DNA of 9,269 bases, taken from contig NZ_LATL02000281.1 of NCBI RefSeq assembly GCF_000972705.2, forward strand, positions 1 through 9,269, read 5' to 3'. This stretch comes from Limnoraphis robusta CS-951 (GTDB lineage: Bacteria; Cyanobacteriota; Cyanobacteriia; Cyanobacteriales; Microcoleaceae). Under the pieces are notes generated by a model, which worked only from the letters and a program-made list of their open reading frames with translations, was not told the origin of the DNA and did no database searches. Positions 1-6,525 of the stretch are shown piece by piece (position 1 is the stretch's first letter; every line of letters starts with the position of its first letter). The position numbers and the translations under genes were made by a program.

Positions 1-1
1 T

Positions 2-232
2 GAGTTACCCCTTGATATTAGAGAGTGGACTTGTCCTCACTGCGGTACTCGTCACGACCGTGATGGCAATGCAGCAAAAAATATCAGAGCGGAAGGTATC
101 AGAATAATACAGACGGATGGAACAGCCGTTTCTGCTAATGGAGGGGGAGTAAGACCAAAGTTGGGACGCAAGTCCGTTCTAAGGCATTCCCCCGCGATAT
201 TAGAAGCCGACACTATAATCGCTTCGATTTAG
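2..232 (+). CDS. tnpB: TnpB (IS200/IS605 family RNA-guided nuclease), C-terminal part
   Basis: Only the last 76 codons are in the window, and the reading frame is open from base 2. Translation shows the second half of the TnpB zinc ribbon (CPHCG) followed directly by [11 protein letters not shown]. This is the conserved block carrying the third RuvC catalytic Asp. The tail that follows ([10 protein letters not shown]...PKLGRKS) is the type seen in many cyanobacterial TnpB proteins. Known family role: TnpB is an omega-RNA-guided DNA endonuclease that helps keep the transposon in place. The first CxxC pair, RuvC-I and RuvC-II lie outside the window, so whether the gene is intact cannot be judged. 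The TAG stop (230-232) lies inside the element's right-end hairpin. The sequence differs clearly from the second TnpB in this window (6526-7004), so these are two separate elements. Confidence 0.9.
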   Translation, partial: ELPLDIREWTCPHCGTRHDRDGNAAKNIRAEGIRIIQTDGTAVSANGGGVRPKLGRKSVLRHSPAILEADTIIASI

Positions 233-238
233 TGTCGG
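207..238 (+). repeat. IS200/IS605 right-end hairpin with bulged T
   Basis: Bases 207-215 (CCGACACTA) pair perfectly with 230-238 (TAGTGTCGG). The stem continues with 217-221 (AATCG) against 225-229 (CGATT) around a 3-base loop. The only unpaired stem base is T216. A subterminal imperfect palindrome with an extrahelical T in the stem is the form recognised by the HuH transposase TnpA in IS608-like elements. The hairpin contains the tnpB stop codon. It probably also forms the 3' part of the omega-RNA scaffold and may end transcription. A TCAA at 250-253 is a plausible right cleavage site by analogy with IS608, which would end the element at about 253. Confidence 0.75.
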
Positions 239-282
239 TAGTTCACTGTTCAAAGACCCAGATTCATCTTCGAGGTCATTTT

Positions 283-1290
283 ATGCAAAATAACAAACTC
301 TATCAACAGGGTTTAACAAAAGCCCGTCAAGGAAACTATAGAGGCGCATTAGACGATTTAACTGAGGTACTCAATCGTCATCCTAATTATGCTATTGCCT
401 ACAACAATCGCGCCCTACTCTACTACCATTTAAAAGACTACAAAAAGGCTATCAAAGATTTAGATTACGCTCTGCAAATCAATCCTAAATTGTCAGAAGC
501 TTACCTGCATCGAGGAAATGCTTGGCGTCATCTAGGAAACTACAAAAAAGCCATTAAAGACTTAAAAATTGCCTTAAAATTTAACCCCACCAGTGATGCG
601 ATTTACAACAACTTAGGGTTAGCGATCGCTCAAAGTGGAGATTGCGAAGAATCCTTCAAATACTATAACAAAGCCCTACTGTTTAATCCCAAAAACTACA
701 AGACCTATTATAACCGAGGTCGATCTTTTTATATTGCAGGTAAAAAACAAGAAGCCATTCAAGACTTTAACCGATCCATAGAACTTGCTCCCCAATACAC
801 AAAAGCCTATATTAATCGAGGTCTTTGTTATCATCAAATTGGAGAACATCAGCAAGCCATTGAAGACTACAACACCGCTTTAAAAATAGACTCTTATAAC
901 GTTTACGCCTACTATAATCGAGGTTGTGTATACTACAGCTTGAAAGAAATGAGAGCCGCTATCGATGATTTTGATCAGGCTTTACAAATCGATCCCAGCT
1001 ATATCAAAGCCTATCTCAATCGAGGGCTAGCCCGTTACAAATCTGGCGATCAAGTCGGAGCCAATAAAGACTTTTATCACGTCATGTGTGTCAATGCTGA
1101 TGCCTATGTTTACTATCAAGCACAGCGAGGAACCCCGAATAATGAAACTTATTCTCGAAAAGCCCCTCAAGTTGAACTCAATCAAGGAGGAGAATACTTT
1201 TACACCACCTTTTTAGAAGGATTATGGGATGAAGTAGATCTCAATTATCGAGACTCAACCATTTGTGAAGCTGAATTTCTCGATGATTAA
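283..1290 (+). CDS. Tetratricopeptide repeat (TPR) protein, eight repeats
   Basis: 335 residues, made almost entirely of eight contiguous 34-residue TPRs at residues 6-39, 40-73, 74-107, 108-141, 142-175, 176-209, 210-243 and 244-277. Each has the usual small/large pattern (for example YNNRALLYYHLKDYKKAI..LDYALQINP). A 58-residue acidic, aromatic tail (278-335) follows. There is no signal peptide or membrane segment, so it is probably a cytoplasmic protein-binding scaffold; the partner is unknown. I chose ATG 283 because GAGGT lies 6 bases upstream. The frame is also open from GTG 232, but that extension would be read from IS end sequence and matches no TPR. The TnpB element ends about 30 bp upstream, so the native promoter may have been displaced. 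It runs convergent with the RTX gene and ends at a hairpin. Confidence 0.9.
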   Translation: MQNNKLYQQGLTKARQGNYRGALDDLTEVLNRHPNYAIAYNNRALLYYHLKDYKKAIKDLDYALQINPKLSEAYLHRGNAWRHLGNYKKAIKDLKIALKFNPTSDAIYNNLGLAIAQSGDCEESFKYYNKALLFNPKNYKTYYNRGRSFYIAGKKQEAIQDFNRSIELAPQYTKAYINRGLCYHQIGEHQQAIEDYNTALKIDSYNVYAYYNRGCVYYSLKEMRAAIDDFDQALQIDPSYIKAYLNRGLARYKSGDQVGANKDFYHVMCVNADAYVYYQAQRGTPNNETYSRKAPQVELNQGGEYFYTTFLEGLWDEVDLNYRDSTICEAEFLDD

Positions 1291-1313
1291 TCTCAACTCT
1301 ACAATTGGGTTCG

Positions 1314-1340
1314 GGGGAAGTCATCGCTTCCCCTATTTTA
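1314..1340 (+). terminator. Hairpin terminator between convergent genes
   Basis: A perfect 7-bp stem, GGGGAAG (1314-1320) and CTTCCCC (1327-1333), with the 6-base loop TCATCG, is followed by the T-rich stretch TATTTTAT. It starts 23 bases after the TPR stop codon and lies in the 60-bp gap before the stop of the RTX-CAP gene. The T-tract fits termination of the plus-strand transcript. The stem could also stop the opposing one. Confidence 0.75.
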
Positions 1341-1350
1341 TGACTGTTTT

Positions 1351-2439
1351 CTATAAGCTTAACGGCGTTCCAAAAACCTGAGTCCAGTAGTGATTCCAGT
1401 TTTCACTTCCGGTATCATTTTCCAGGAAATAATAACCGACACCAATTTCGGTAAAATCAGGATTGAGTAAATTTTCTCGATGTCCTGGACTATTAATCCA
1501 TCCCTCAACAACCGCTTCAGGCGTTTGATAACCCGCCCCAATATTCTCTCCGGCTCTAGAATAATCATAACCCACATTCAAAACGCGATCGCCAATATCA
1601 GAACCATCCAGTCCTTGATGACTAAAGAAATCCTGTAACGCCATATTTTCGCTGTGATTTTCCGCCGCTATTACCAATTGAGAATTGGGACTCAAAGCCG
1701 ATAAACCATTCTCAGCCCGAAAATCATTCGTTAATTCCACGACTCGATTAATCAAATTCTCAGGAAGATCAGCAGGCTGAGAAATACTGGCAACCTCAGC
1801 GTTGATAAAATCGTCTAGCGTAATAGCAGAAGGTTGAATTCCATCAAGCAAGGCAATAATTTCGCCAGTCGCCACCACGCTAATTTCAGTTTGATTTGAG
1901 CCATTACTTTGAACTCGAATTTCCCCAATCCCATCAGGAAGTTGCATCAAATCAATACCGTCTTGAAAGTCCGTAATAAAATCAGTACCCTCACCATTTT
2001 CTCGCAATCCAAAAAGATCCGTTCCCGAGCCACCCGTTAACGTATCTGCCCCAAAATCGCCGTAAAGCGTATCATTTCCACTTCCGCCAGAGAGAATATC
2101 ATTTTCTCGACCCCCAAATAAACTATCATCCCCTTCACCACCGATGAGCGTATCTTCACCAAAATTTCCAAACAAAAGATCATTACCCGCCTGTCCATCT
2201 AGATTATCATTCTCTTTCCCGCCAAATATCGTATCATTTCCATTTCCCCCCAAGACCAAATCATCATCTTGATTCACAATAATTAATTCAGAATCCACAG
2301 AACCCTCAACCGTATCTTCACCACCCAGAGTTAAAACGCCGAGTGGAAAACTTGTTAATTGACCCGGAAAAAGCGTAATCAATTCAGAGGAATTGTCCCC
2401 CATCCACAAACCTAATTCAGTATCCGGTACCAAAACCAT
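1351..2439 (-). CDS. RTX calcium-binding repeat protein with C-terminal CAP/SCP domain
   Basis: 362 residues. Residues 61-141 are nine tandem RTX nonapeptides of the GGxGxDxLx type (such as LGGNGND, IGGEGDD, SGGSGND), which fold into a Ca2+-loaded beta-roll. Residues 142-215 form a linker of the sort that often follows RTX blocks (TDFITDFQDGIDLMQLP). Residues 229-362 are a CAP/SCP domain of the bacterial YkwD type: NDFRAENGL (238-246), H262, FFSH with H274, GENI with E298, GWINSPGHRENLLNP with H320, then EIGVGY and YWTQVFG. The expected acidic and His cavity residues are all present. There is no N-terminal signal peptide, which fits type I secretion of RTX proteins; no exporter gene is in the window. 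The start has GGAG 7 bases upstream. A hydrolytic role is not proven for bacterial CAP proteins, so the function stays open (cell-surface or extracellular). Confidence 0.9.
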   Translation of the reverse strand: MVLVPDTELGLWMGDNSSELITLFPGQLTSFPLGVLTLGGEDTVEGSVDSELIIVNQDDDLVLGGNGNDTIFGGKENDNLDGQAGNDLLFGNFGEDTLIGGEGDDSLFGGRENDILSGGSGNDTLYGDFGADTLTGGSGTDLFGLRENGEGTDFITDFQDGIDLMQLPDGIGEIRVQSNGSNQTEISVVATGEIIALLDGIQPSAITLDDFINAEVASISQPADLPENLINRVVELTNDFRAENGLSALSPNSQLVIAAENHSENMALQDFFSHQGLDGSDIGDRVLNVGYDYSRAGENIGAGYQTPEAVVEGWINSPGHRENLLNPDFTEIGVGYYFLENDTGSENWNHYWTQVFGTPLSL

Positions 2440-2803
2440 GATTCTACTCCGATTTTTATCCGTATTTTCCTAAACAATCACCGTAAACCTTAGAAGCAGC
2501 GTTAATCGATAAATTTAGGCTACCCTCAATTTTTCTTTTTCAAAGCTTACCGTTCAAATTCAGGAAAAATAAACAAAACTTTACCTGTATTGTGTCACTT
2601 TTTCAACTGTCTACAATTTTTCACAAGTTATCTTCCGTAAAACTACAGATTTCATGTGAAGCTTCAACAAGTATCACGGCTAAGTTTAAGGTACCCTGAG
2701 AAAATTTTAGACTGTTAGTATAAAAGAATATTACTGGCTTAACAGGCTGCTTGTCTATTGATGTTCACCCTCTCCTTGCTAACCCCTACCCCAAATCATC
2801 ACC
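2440..2803. promoter_or_regulatory. Divergent intergenic promoter region
   Basis: This 364-bp AT-rich gap separates the divergent RTX-CAP (-) and 2804 (+) genes and holds no credible ORF. Minus strand: TTGAAA (2606-2601), 17 bases, then TAAAGT (2583-2578) is a reasonable sigma70-type promoter for the RTX gene, giving a leader of about 130 nt. Plus strand: CTGAGA (2696-2701), 17 bases, then TATAAA (2719-2724) could serve the 2804 gene with a leader of about 70 nt. A perfect 10-bp palindrome TGAAGCTTCA (2657-2666) lies between the two and could be an operator. These are matches by eye; none is tested. Confidence 0.4.
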
Positions 2804-3436
2804 ATGAATTATCCCATCAAGTCAATTTCTCGATTCGGTGAAATTAAAGCCACACTCAACCAACCTACTCTCTATATTTTTGAAGGAAAACAGGGACAAC
2901 ATTTAACCCTTGGAGTGTCTGATGGTACTTCCAGAGCGAAACTTTTAACCCCTTCAGGTCAAGGATTAACGACTCTTTATTCCGGTGAGTGGAAAGGTGT
3001 TTTACCGGAATCTGGGATTTATCGTGTATTAGTTTATCCGCAACAGGAATCAACTCACTCGGCGATTAAAGTAGATTTGAGTCAGAATTTGAGTGGTAAT
3101 TCTTCCCATCATCAATTCACCGACTGGCGGTTATCAGAGTATGCCTATAAAGGAAGCCGTAGTGCTGAAATTGGCACAAATCAGAGTGAAATTCAGATGG
3201 AGATCAATCTTTTTTCACAACAAATTCAACCCCTAAAAATTACCTGTAAAAGCGGTCAAATTCTCACCGTTAAAGCCAATACGGTCAGCCTCGCGATTCA
3301 ATCTCCAACGGGTCAATTGTTGGATTTAAAAGAAGGGTTTGTTTTGACTTCTATCACCCAAGATGGTGTTTATAAAGTCTTGGTTATTGGTGAAGATTAT
3401 CCGGTAACAACTCCGATAACGGTAAAGTTGCAGTAA
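2804..3436 (+). CDS. Unrecognised protein with two related beta-rich units
   Basis: 210 residues; I do not recognise the family with certainty. It seems to be an internal duplication. Residues 31-79 (GQHLTLGV...LLTPSGQ...WKGVLPESGIYRVLVYP) and residues 150-197 (GQILTVKA...IQSPTGQ...LTSITQDGVYKVLVIGE) share the order GQ-LTV, P-[ST]-GQ, then G-[IV]-Y-[RK]-VLV. This pattern resembles the pre-peptidase C-terminal (PPC)-like beta-sandwich modules common in cyanobacterial secreted proteins. No signal peptide or membrane helix is visible, which is odd if it is extracellular. The ATG has no Shine-Dalgarno; the 20 bases before it are pyrimidine-rich. No alternative in-frame start lies close by. It is divergent from the RTX-CAP gene and convergent with tsaB. 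Confidence 0.7.
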   Translation: MNYPIKSISRFGEIKATLNQPTLYIFEGKQGQHLTLGVSDGTSRAKLLTPSGQGLTTLYSGEWKGVLPESGIYRVLVYPQQESTHSAIKVDLSQNLSGNSSHHQFTDWRLSEYAYKGSRSAEIGTNQSEIQMEINLFSQQIQPLKITCKSGQILTVKANTVSLAIQSPTGQLLDLKEGFVLTSITQDGVYKVLVIGEDYPVTTPITVKLQ

Positions 3437-3468
3437 ATAAAACCGAGATTTTTTTGATGGAAAAACTC

Positions 3469-3535
3469 ACCACGCTCGACACAAAGACACGAAGATTTTC
3501 TCTTGGTGTTCTCTGTGTCTTTATGTTTTTTTATC
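3469..3535. repeat. Palindromic intergenic repeat and probable terminator
   Basis: AAAGACAC (3483-3490) and GTGTCTTT (3515-3522) form an 8-bp inverted repeat, with an inner AAGA/TCTT pairing (3492-3495 and 3501-3504), followed by ATGTTTTTTTATC. It lies between the stop codons of the convergent 2804 gene and tsaB, so it can act as terminator for the plus-strand gene. The wording (CACAAAGACACGAAG ... CTTGGTGTTCTCTGTGTCTTT) resembles an imperfect palindrome I recall as dispersed in many cyanobacterial genomes. The repeat status is from memory and not checked. Confidence 0.55.
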
Positions 3536-3552
3536 TCTCCTTTTTAGGAGTT

Positions 3553-4209
3553 CTAAGTTTCATTTTTTGTGATATAATTCTCAACAGGATGCTGTCCATA
3601 AAAGGGTAACGCTTCTGACCAGTGAGGAGAGTTTCCTTGTTGAAAGTTTAGATTTGCTAATTCTAATAAACTAATTGCTGAGTCTCCTAAACCGCCTGAG
3701 ACTTTAACTAATTTATAGGGATTTTTCCAAGTTTCTAACGTAGTTTGCCAAGTTTCCAGCGACATCACAGTATCCGGTAAACATTCAATTAAATTCTCTT
3801 GTTTCCCATAAATCGCCACAAAAAATTGACCGCGTTGGGCTTGCATTTGGAGGGCTAAATTATCAGATAATATAGAATCTTTCTGAAAAGTTTGCCAAGC
3901 TATCGCGGCGAGAGTGGAAATAGAAAATAACGGAATCTCTAACTGTTGGGCTAATATTCTTGCTGTCACCACACCCATGCGAGTTCCCGTGAAACTACCT
4001 GGCCCTTTAGCCACTGCAATAAATTTCAAGTCTGACCAAGTTTGAGGTTGAATAAACTCCGCCAAATATTGATGCAATTGCACCGATAAATCTCGCCCCA
4101 AGTTCCACGTTTGAGAACGAATTTCTCCAGAAAAGTTACTGACAGCTAACCCAAGTTCAGGGCTACTCGTATGAAGGGCTAAACCATATTCTTTGCTATC
4201 AAACTGCAT
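3553..4209 (-). CDS. tsaB: tRNA threonylcarbamoyladenosine biosynthesis protein TsaB
   Basis: 218 residues, normal for TsaB/YeaZ. Known role: TsaB partners TsaD (with TsaE) to transfer the threonylcarbamoyl group from TC-AMP to A37 of ANN-decoding tRNAs. It is a catalytically inactive paralogue of TsaD and acts in the cytoplasm. Diagnostic sequence: an ASKHA-type N-terminal strand (GLALHTSSPELGLAV, residues 9-23) and the family signature AKGPGSFTGTRMGVVTAR (67-84), then IPLFSISTLAAIAW. The usual Asp of the first strand motif (AIDTS in E. coli) is His13 here; I recall this as normal for cyanobacteria. The start ATG has GGAAAG about 5 bases upstream. It lies 38 bp downstream of the kinase gene in the same direction, so the two are probably co-transcribed. 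Confidence 0.93.
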   Translation of the reverse strand: MQFDSKEYGLALHTSSPELGLAVSNFSGEIRSQTWNLGRDLSVQLHQYLAEFIQPQTWSDLKFIAVAKGPGSFTGTRMGVVTARILAQQLEIPLFSISTLAAIAWQTFQKDSILSDNLALQMQAQRGQFFVAIYGKQENLIECLPDTVMSLETWQTTLETWKNPYKLVKVSGGLGDSAISLLELANLNFQQGNSPHWSEALPFYGQHPVENYITKNET

Positions 4210-4247
4210 TATAACTTTCCACTGTTAATAGATAGATTTGACAAAAA

Positions 4248-5963
4248 TCAATAATTTCCTTTGGAGTAAAACATCGGCATAGCAATGAAAATTCCGGCTA
4301 AAATAATCCCAAAAATGCCTTGCGTTTCCTCCTTTATATCCAACAAACCAAATAACAGAAATAAAGTGGCTATTGTACCAAACAAAACACCCGTTTCAAT
4401 TTCACTGGTTTGAGAAACTCGACTTTTGACCTGGATAAAACCAAAAGCAATAACCCACGCCATTAAAGGCGAAAAGATAATTACATTTGAACTAAAAATA
4501 AAGGCAATCATTGAACCCATCAAAACATCGATCCAAAACCCTTTTCGTTGAATCGTGTTCATCCAGAACTTTCGAGAACCCACTTGAGAGACTTGTAAGT
4601 AAATCGGATGGGTTTGCAGTCTAATCAATTGATTTTTAAGTTGAGTTTTGCGATCAATCACTAACAGTTTTTTCCACTCAGGAACACTGCTATTTTTAAC
4701 TCGTCCAAGTAACTTGACTTGACGCACATTCTCGAGTTGCAGTTGAGTGAGTTCATAACTAATGATCTTAGCTAAATAACCATAATTAACCCTAGTCTCT
4801 TTTTGGCGATTAATCACAACCGTAAGTTGATGTTTTTTCACCCAACTGACTTGAACTTTAATCGGATAAGAACTCAAGGCATCTTGTAACGTGACTTGAA
4901 CTTTTTCGGCTTGAGATTGAGTTATATTTAGAGATGTTTTGACGGGTTTTTGGGGTAAATCCTTTAACGCTGGAATAACCTTTTTATCCCCTTGATTTAA
5001 AGAATTTGACTCCATTTCAGGAGTGATTTTTAACCCCGGAAACGCATCGATATAAGTCGGAGGAGGATTGAGTTGTCGCAAAACCGCAGCCGCAGAATGA
5101 TAGCGTCGGCTTGTCGCCCCTTGCAACATTTTATCTAAAATATTTCCCAGTTCATCACTCACAGGTGTTTTCAGATAATCTCGCCAAGCCCAAGTTCCTT
5201 CTTGACTATCAAATAAATCAAAGGGCGGAACTTCCGTTAACAGATGAATACAAGTCACGCCTAAACTATAAATATCACTGGCAAATACCGCTTTCCCCAT
5301 CAATTGTTCCGGGGCTGTATAAGCAGCACTCCCGATCATTGTTCCCGTTTTGGGAAGCATCCCACCCGTCATTAATTTAGCCGCCCCAAAATCAACTAAA
5401 ACCAGATTTCCTGCCGTTTCTGATAGGGCGCGACGACGAATAATATTTTCGGGTTTGAGATCACGATGTACAATTTTATGACTATGAATAAACTCTAAAA
5501 CTGGGAGTAAATCCTTTAATAATTGTCGAATTTTATCTTCATTCAAAGCCCCTTTCTCAAACAATTCTTGGGCTAAGTTTTTCCCTTCGATAAATTCTTG
5601 TACTAAATATTGATAGCCCTCTTGTTCGATATAACCTAACCATTGAGGAATTTGAGGATGTTGTCCTAAATGCTTAAGTTGTTTCGCTTCTTGCTGAAAT
5701 AACTCCGCCGCTTTTTTTCCATTCATTCCTTGAGGAAAAAACTGCTTAATCGCACACCGAGGTTGAAGAGGTTGAGACTCATGTACCGCCAAAAAAGTAC
5801 GACCAAAGCCCCCTTCTCCAATCAATTGAATCCCTCGATAATGGGCAATTTCGGTCGTTTCATCCGGGGATTTCAATACCAAAACAGAACCGCAATTCTG
5901 ACACAATTCGGCATCGTTAGGATTCTGCGGGCGAGTGCAATTGGGATTAAAGCAATGACTCAT
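4248..5963 (-). CDS. Serine/threonine protein kinase with N-terminal zinc ribbon and C-terminal membrane segments
   Basis: 571 residues. An N-terminal four-Cys zinc ribbon (C4, C9, C21, C24) precedes a complete Hanks-type kinase domain (about 42-298): P-loop GEGGFGRTF (49-57), ATP-binding K73 in AIKQF, HRDLKPEN (166-173), DFG (191-193), and APE (217-219). All catalytic residues are present, so it should be active. Residues about 345-432 form an extra domain ending VRQVKLLGR...SVPEWKK, resembling a small domain seen in other cyanobacterial proteins (memory only). Residues about 475-570 contain four hydrophobic stretches, probable membrane helices, so the kinase likely sits on the cytoplasmic face of a membrane. 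It belongs to the cyanobacterial zinc-ribbon Spk group (SpkB-like); the substrate is unknown. No strong ribosome site precedes the ATG. tsaB follows at 38 bp. Confidence 0.92.
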   Translation of the reverse strand: MSHCFNPNCTRPQNPNDAELCQNCGSVLVLKSPDETTEIAHYRGIQLIGEGGFGRTFLAVHESQPLQPRCAIKQFFPQGMNGKKAAELFQQEAKQLKHLGQHPQIPQWLGYIEQEGYQYLVQEFIEGKNLAQELFEKGALNEDKIRQLLKDLLPVLEFIHSHKIVHRDLKPENIIRRRALSETAGNLVLVDFGAAKLMTGGMLPKTGTMIGSAAYTAPEQLMGKAVFASDIYSLGVTCIHLLTEVPPFDLFDSQEGTWAWRDYLKTPVSDELGNILDKMLQGATSRRYHSAAAVLRQLNPPPTYIDAFPGLKITPEMESNSLNQGDKKVIPALKDLPQKPVKTSLNITQSQAEKVQVTLQDALSSYPIKVQVSWVKKHQLTVVINRQKETRVNYGYLAKIISYELTQLQLENVRQVKLLGRVKNSSVPEWKKLLVIDRKTQLKNQLIRLQTHPIYLQVSQVGSRKFWMNTIQRKGFWIDVLMGSMIAFIFSSNVIIFSPLMAWVIAFGFIQVKSRVSQTSEIETGVLFGTIATLFLLFGLLDIKEETQGIFGIILAGIFIAMPMFYSKGNY

Positions 5964-6165
5964 TGGAATAGTGAATGCACAAAAGCATGGATTTTAAATT
6001 GAAAATATCGATAGAAAGAACAGGAGGGAACAGACAGGAGACAAAAGGATAGAGAATCGGAAATTCAGAAAGATTTGAGTCTGGGAATTGCAGGAAAATT
6101 GAGCCCTCTTGCTATGATGTTTCCTCGTTTTTCTCCATCCTTTGATTCCAGTCCGGCATTTATTA
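5964..6165. other. Intergenic leader upstream of the kinase gene
   Basis: This 202-bp gap lies between the ycf34 stop and the kinase start, both genes reading leftwards. I found no clear -10/-35 pair for the kinase and no obvious terminator for ycf34. The one structure seen is an imperfect direct repeat with ACAGGAG at 6020-6026 and 6034-6040, inside a purine-rich block that would be pyrimidine-rich in the kinase leader. No ORF is credible here. Confidence 0.4.
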
Positions 6166-6414
6166 TTAGGTCGGAATCAATTCACCGGGGCGCAACTTTG
6201 CCCATTTGCCCATTTCTTCCTTAAAACTCTGACAACCCACAACATCCCATTCCATCTCGATCTCGTTGTCTCGGGAACGAATGTTAACATTGATTGTCGG
6301 TTCAATCGGGTCAAATGTAGGATCTTCGGTGAGGTGACGTTCCTGATGCTGTGTTTCTACGGCGTGGTAGGTGAAACAGCGATCAACATAGTGACAATTG
6401 ACACAAATACACAT
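6166..6414 (-). CDS. ycf34: Ycf34 family Fe-S protein
   Basis: 82 residues, the normal size for Ycf34. The N-terminus MCICVNCHYVDRCFTYHAVE carries the conserved cysteines C2, C4, C7 and C13. A further conserved Cys sits in MEWDVVGC, and the protein ends KWAKLRPGELIPT as in other members. Known family role: a small Fe-S-binding protein of cyanobacteria and red-algal plastids, linked experimentally in Synechocystis to function of the photosynthetic apparatus. I chose ATG 6414 rather than the upstream in-frame ATG at 6435 for two reasons. Homologues begin MC.C..C, and GAGGG lies about 9 bases before it, a site that would otherwise be inside the gene. The leader has a perfect hairpin at 6434-6451. 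A plus-strand ORF over the same bases is a shadow. Confidence 0.95.
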   Translation of the reverse strand: MCICVNCHYVDRCFTYHAVETQHQERHLTEDPTFDPIEPTINVNIRSRDNEIEMEWDVVGCQSFKEEMGKWAKLRPGELIPT

Positions 6415-6433
6415 TTTTAAATACCCTCTGTGC

Positions 6434-6451
6434 ATTTCAGCAGACTGAAAT
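6434..6451 (-). promoter_or_regulatory. Hairpin in the ycf34 leader
   Basis: ATTTCAG (6434-6440) and CTGAAAT (6445-6451) form a perfect 7-bp stem with a 4-base loop. It sits about 20 bases upstream of the ycf34 start codon and just before its GAGGG ribosome site. It could be an mRNA stem-loop affecting stability or translation, or a dyad operator. A second small dyad, AGCTA/TAGCT (6471-6483), lies further upstream, next to the mobile-element end. Confidence 0.4.
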
Positions 6452-6454
6452 AAA

Positions 6455-6484
6455 TTGACAGTCCTTTATTAGCTAATGTAGCTT
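6455..6484 (+). promoter_or_regulatory. Possible plus-strand promoter stranded by an IS insertion
   Basis: TTGACA (6455-6460), a perfect -35, is followed 18 bases later by TAGCTT (6479-6484), a weak -10 that keeps only T1, A2 and T6. It reads toward the tRNA nucleotidyltransferase gene. The remnant TnpB element lies between them, so it may be that gene's ancestral promoter. The weak -10 keeps confidence low. Confidence 0.25.
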
Positions 6485-6494
6485 AGTTGACACT

Positions 6495-6515
6495 CCCCAG
6501 CCTAAAAGCGTGAGG
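6495..6515 (-). repeat. Right-end imperfect palindrome of the remnant element
   Basis: On the minus strand CCTCA pairs with TGGGG (one G-T pair). An inner GC/GC pair closes a 6-base loop, leaving an unpaired C. It starts 10 bases after the tnpB stop codon. This is the expected place for the TnpA recognition hairpin and omega-RNA 3' scaffold. Confidence 0.6.
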
Positions 6516-6525
6516 ATTCTTCATT

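Noticed and set aside
232..282. GTG 232 as start of the TPR protein
   Set aside because: The 17 extra residues would be coded within IS right-end sequence and have no ribosome site. ATG 283 has GAGGT at good spacing.
5111..6002. Plus-strand ORFs of 89 and 90 codons (5111-5380, 5730-6002)
   Set aside because: Both lie antisense to the kinase gene, over its catalytic motifs, and have no ribosome site or recognisable content.
6142..6420. Plus-strand 92-codon ORF
   Set aside because: It is the antisense shadow of ycf34, whose minus-strand product matches a known family from end to end.
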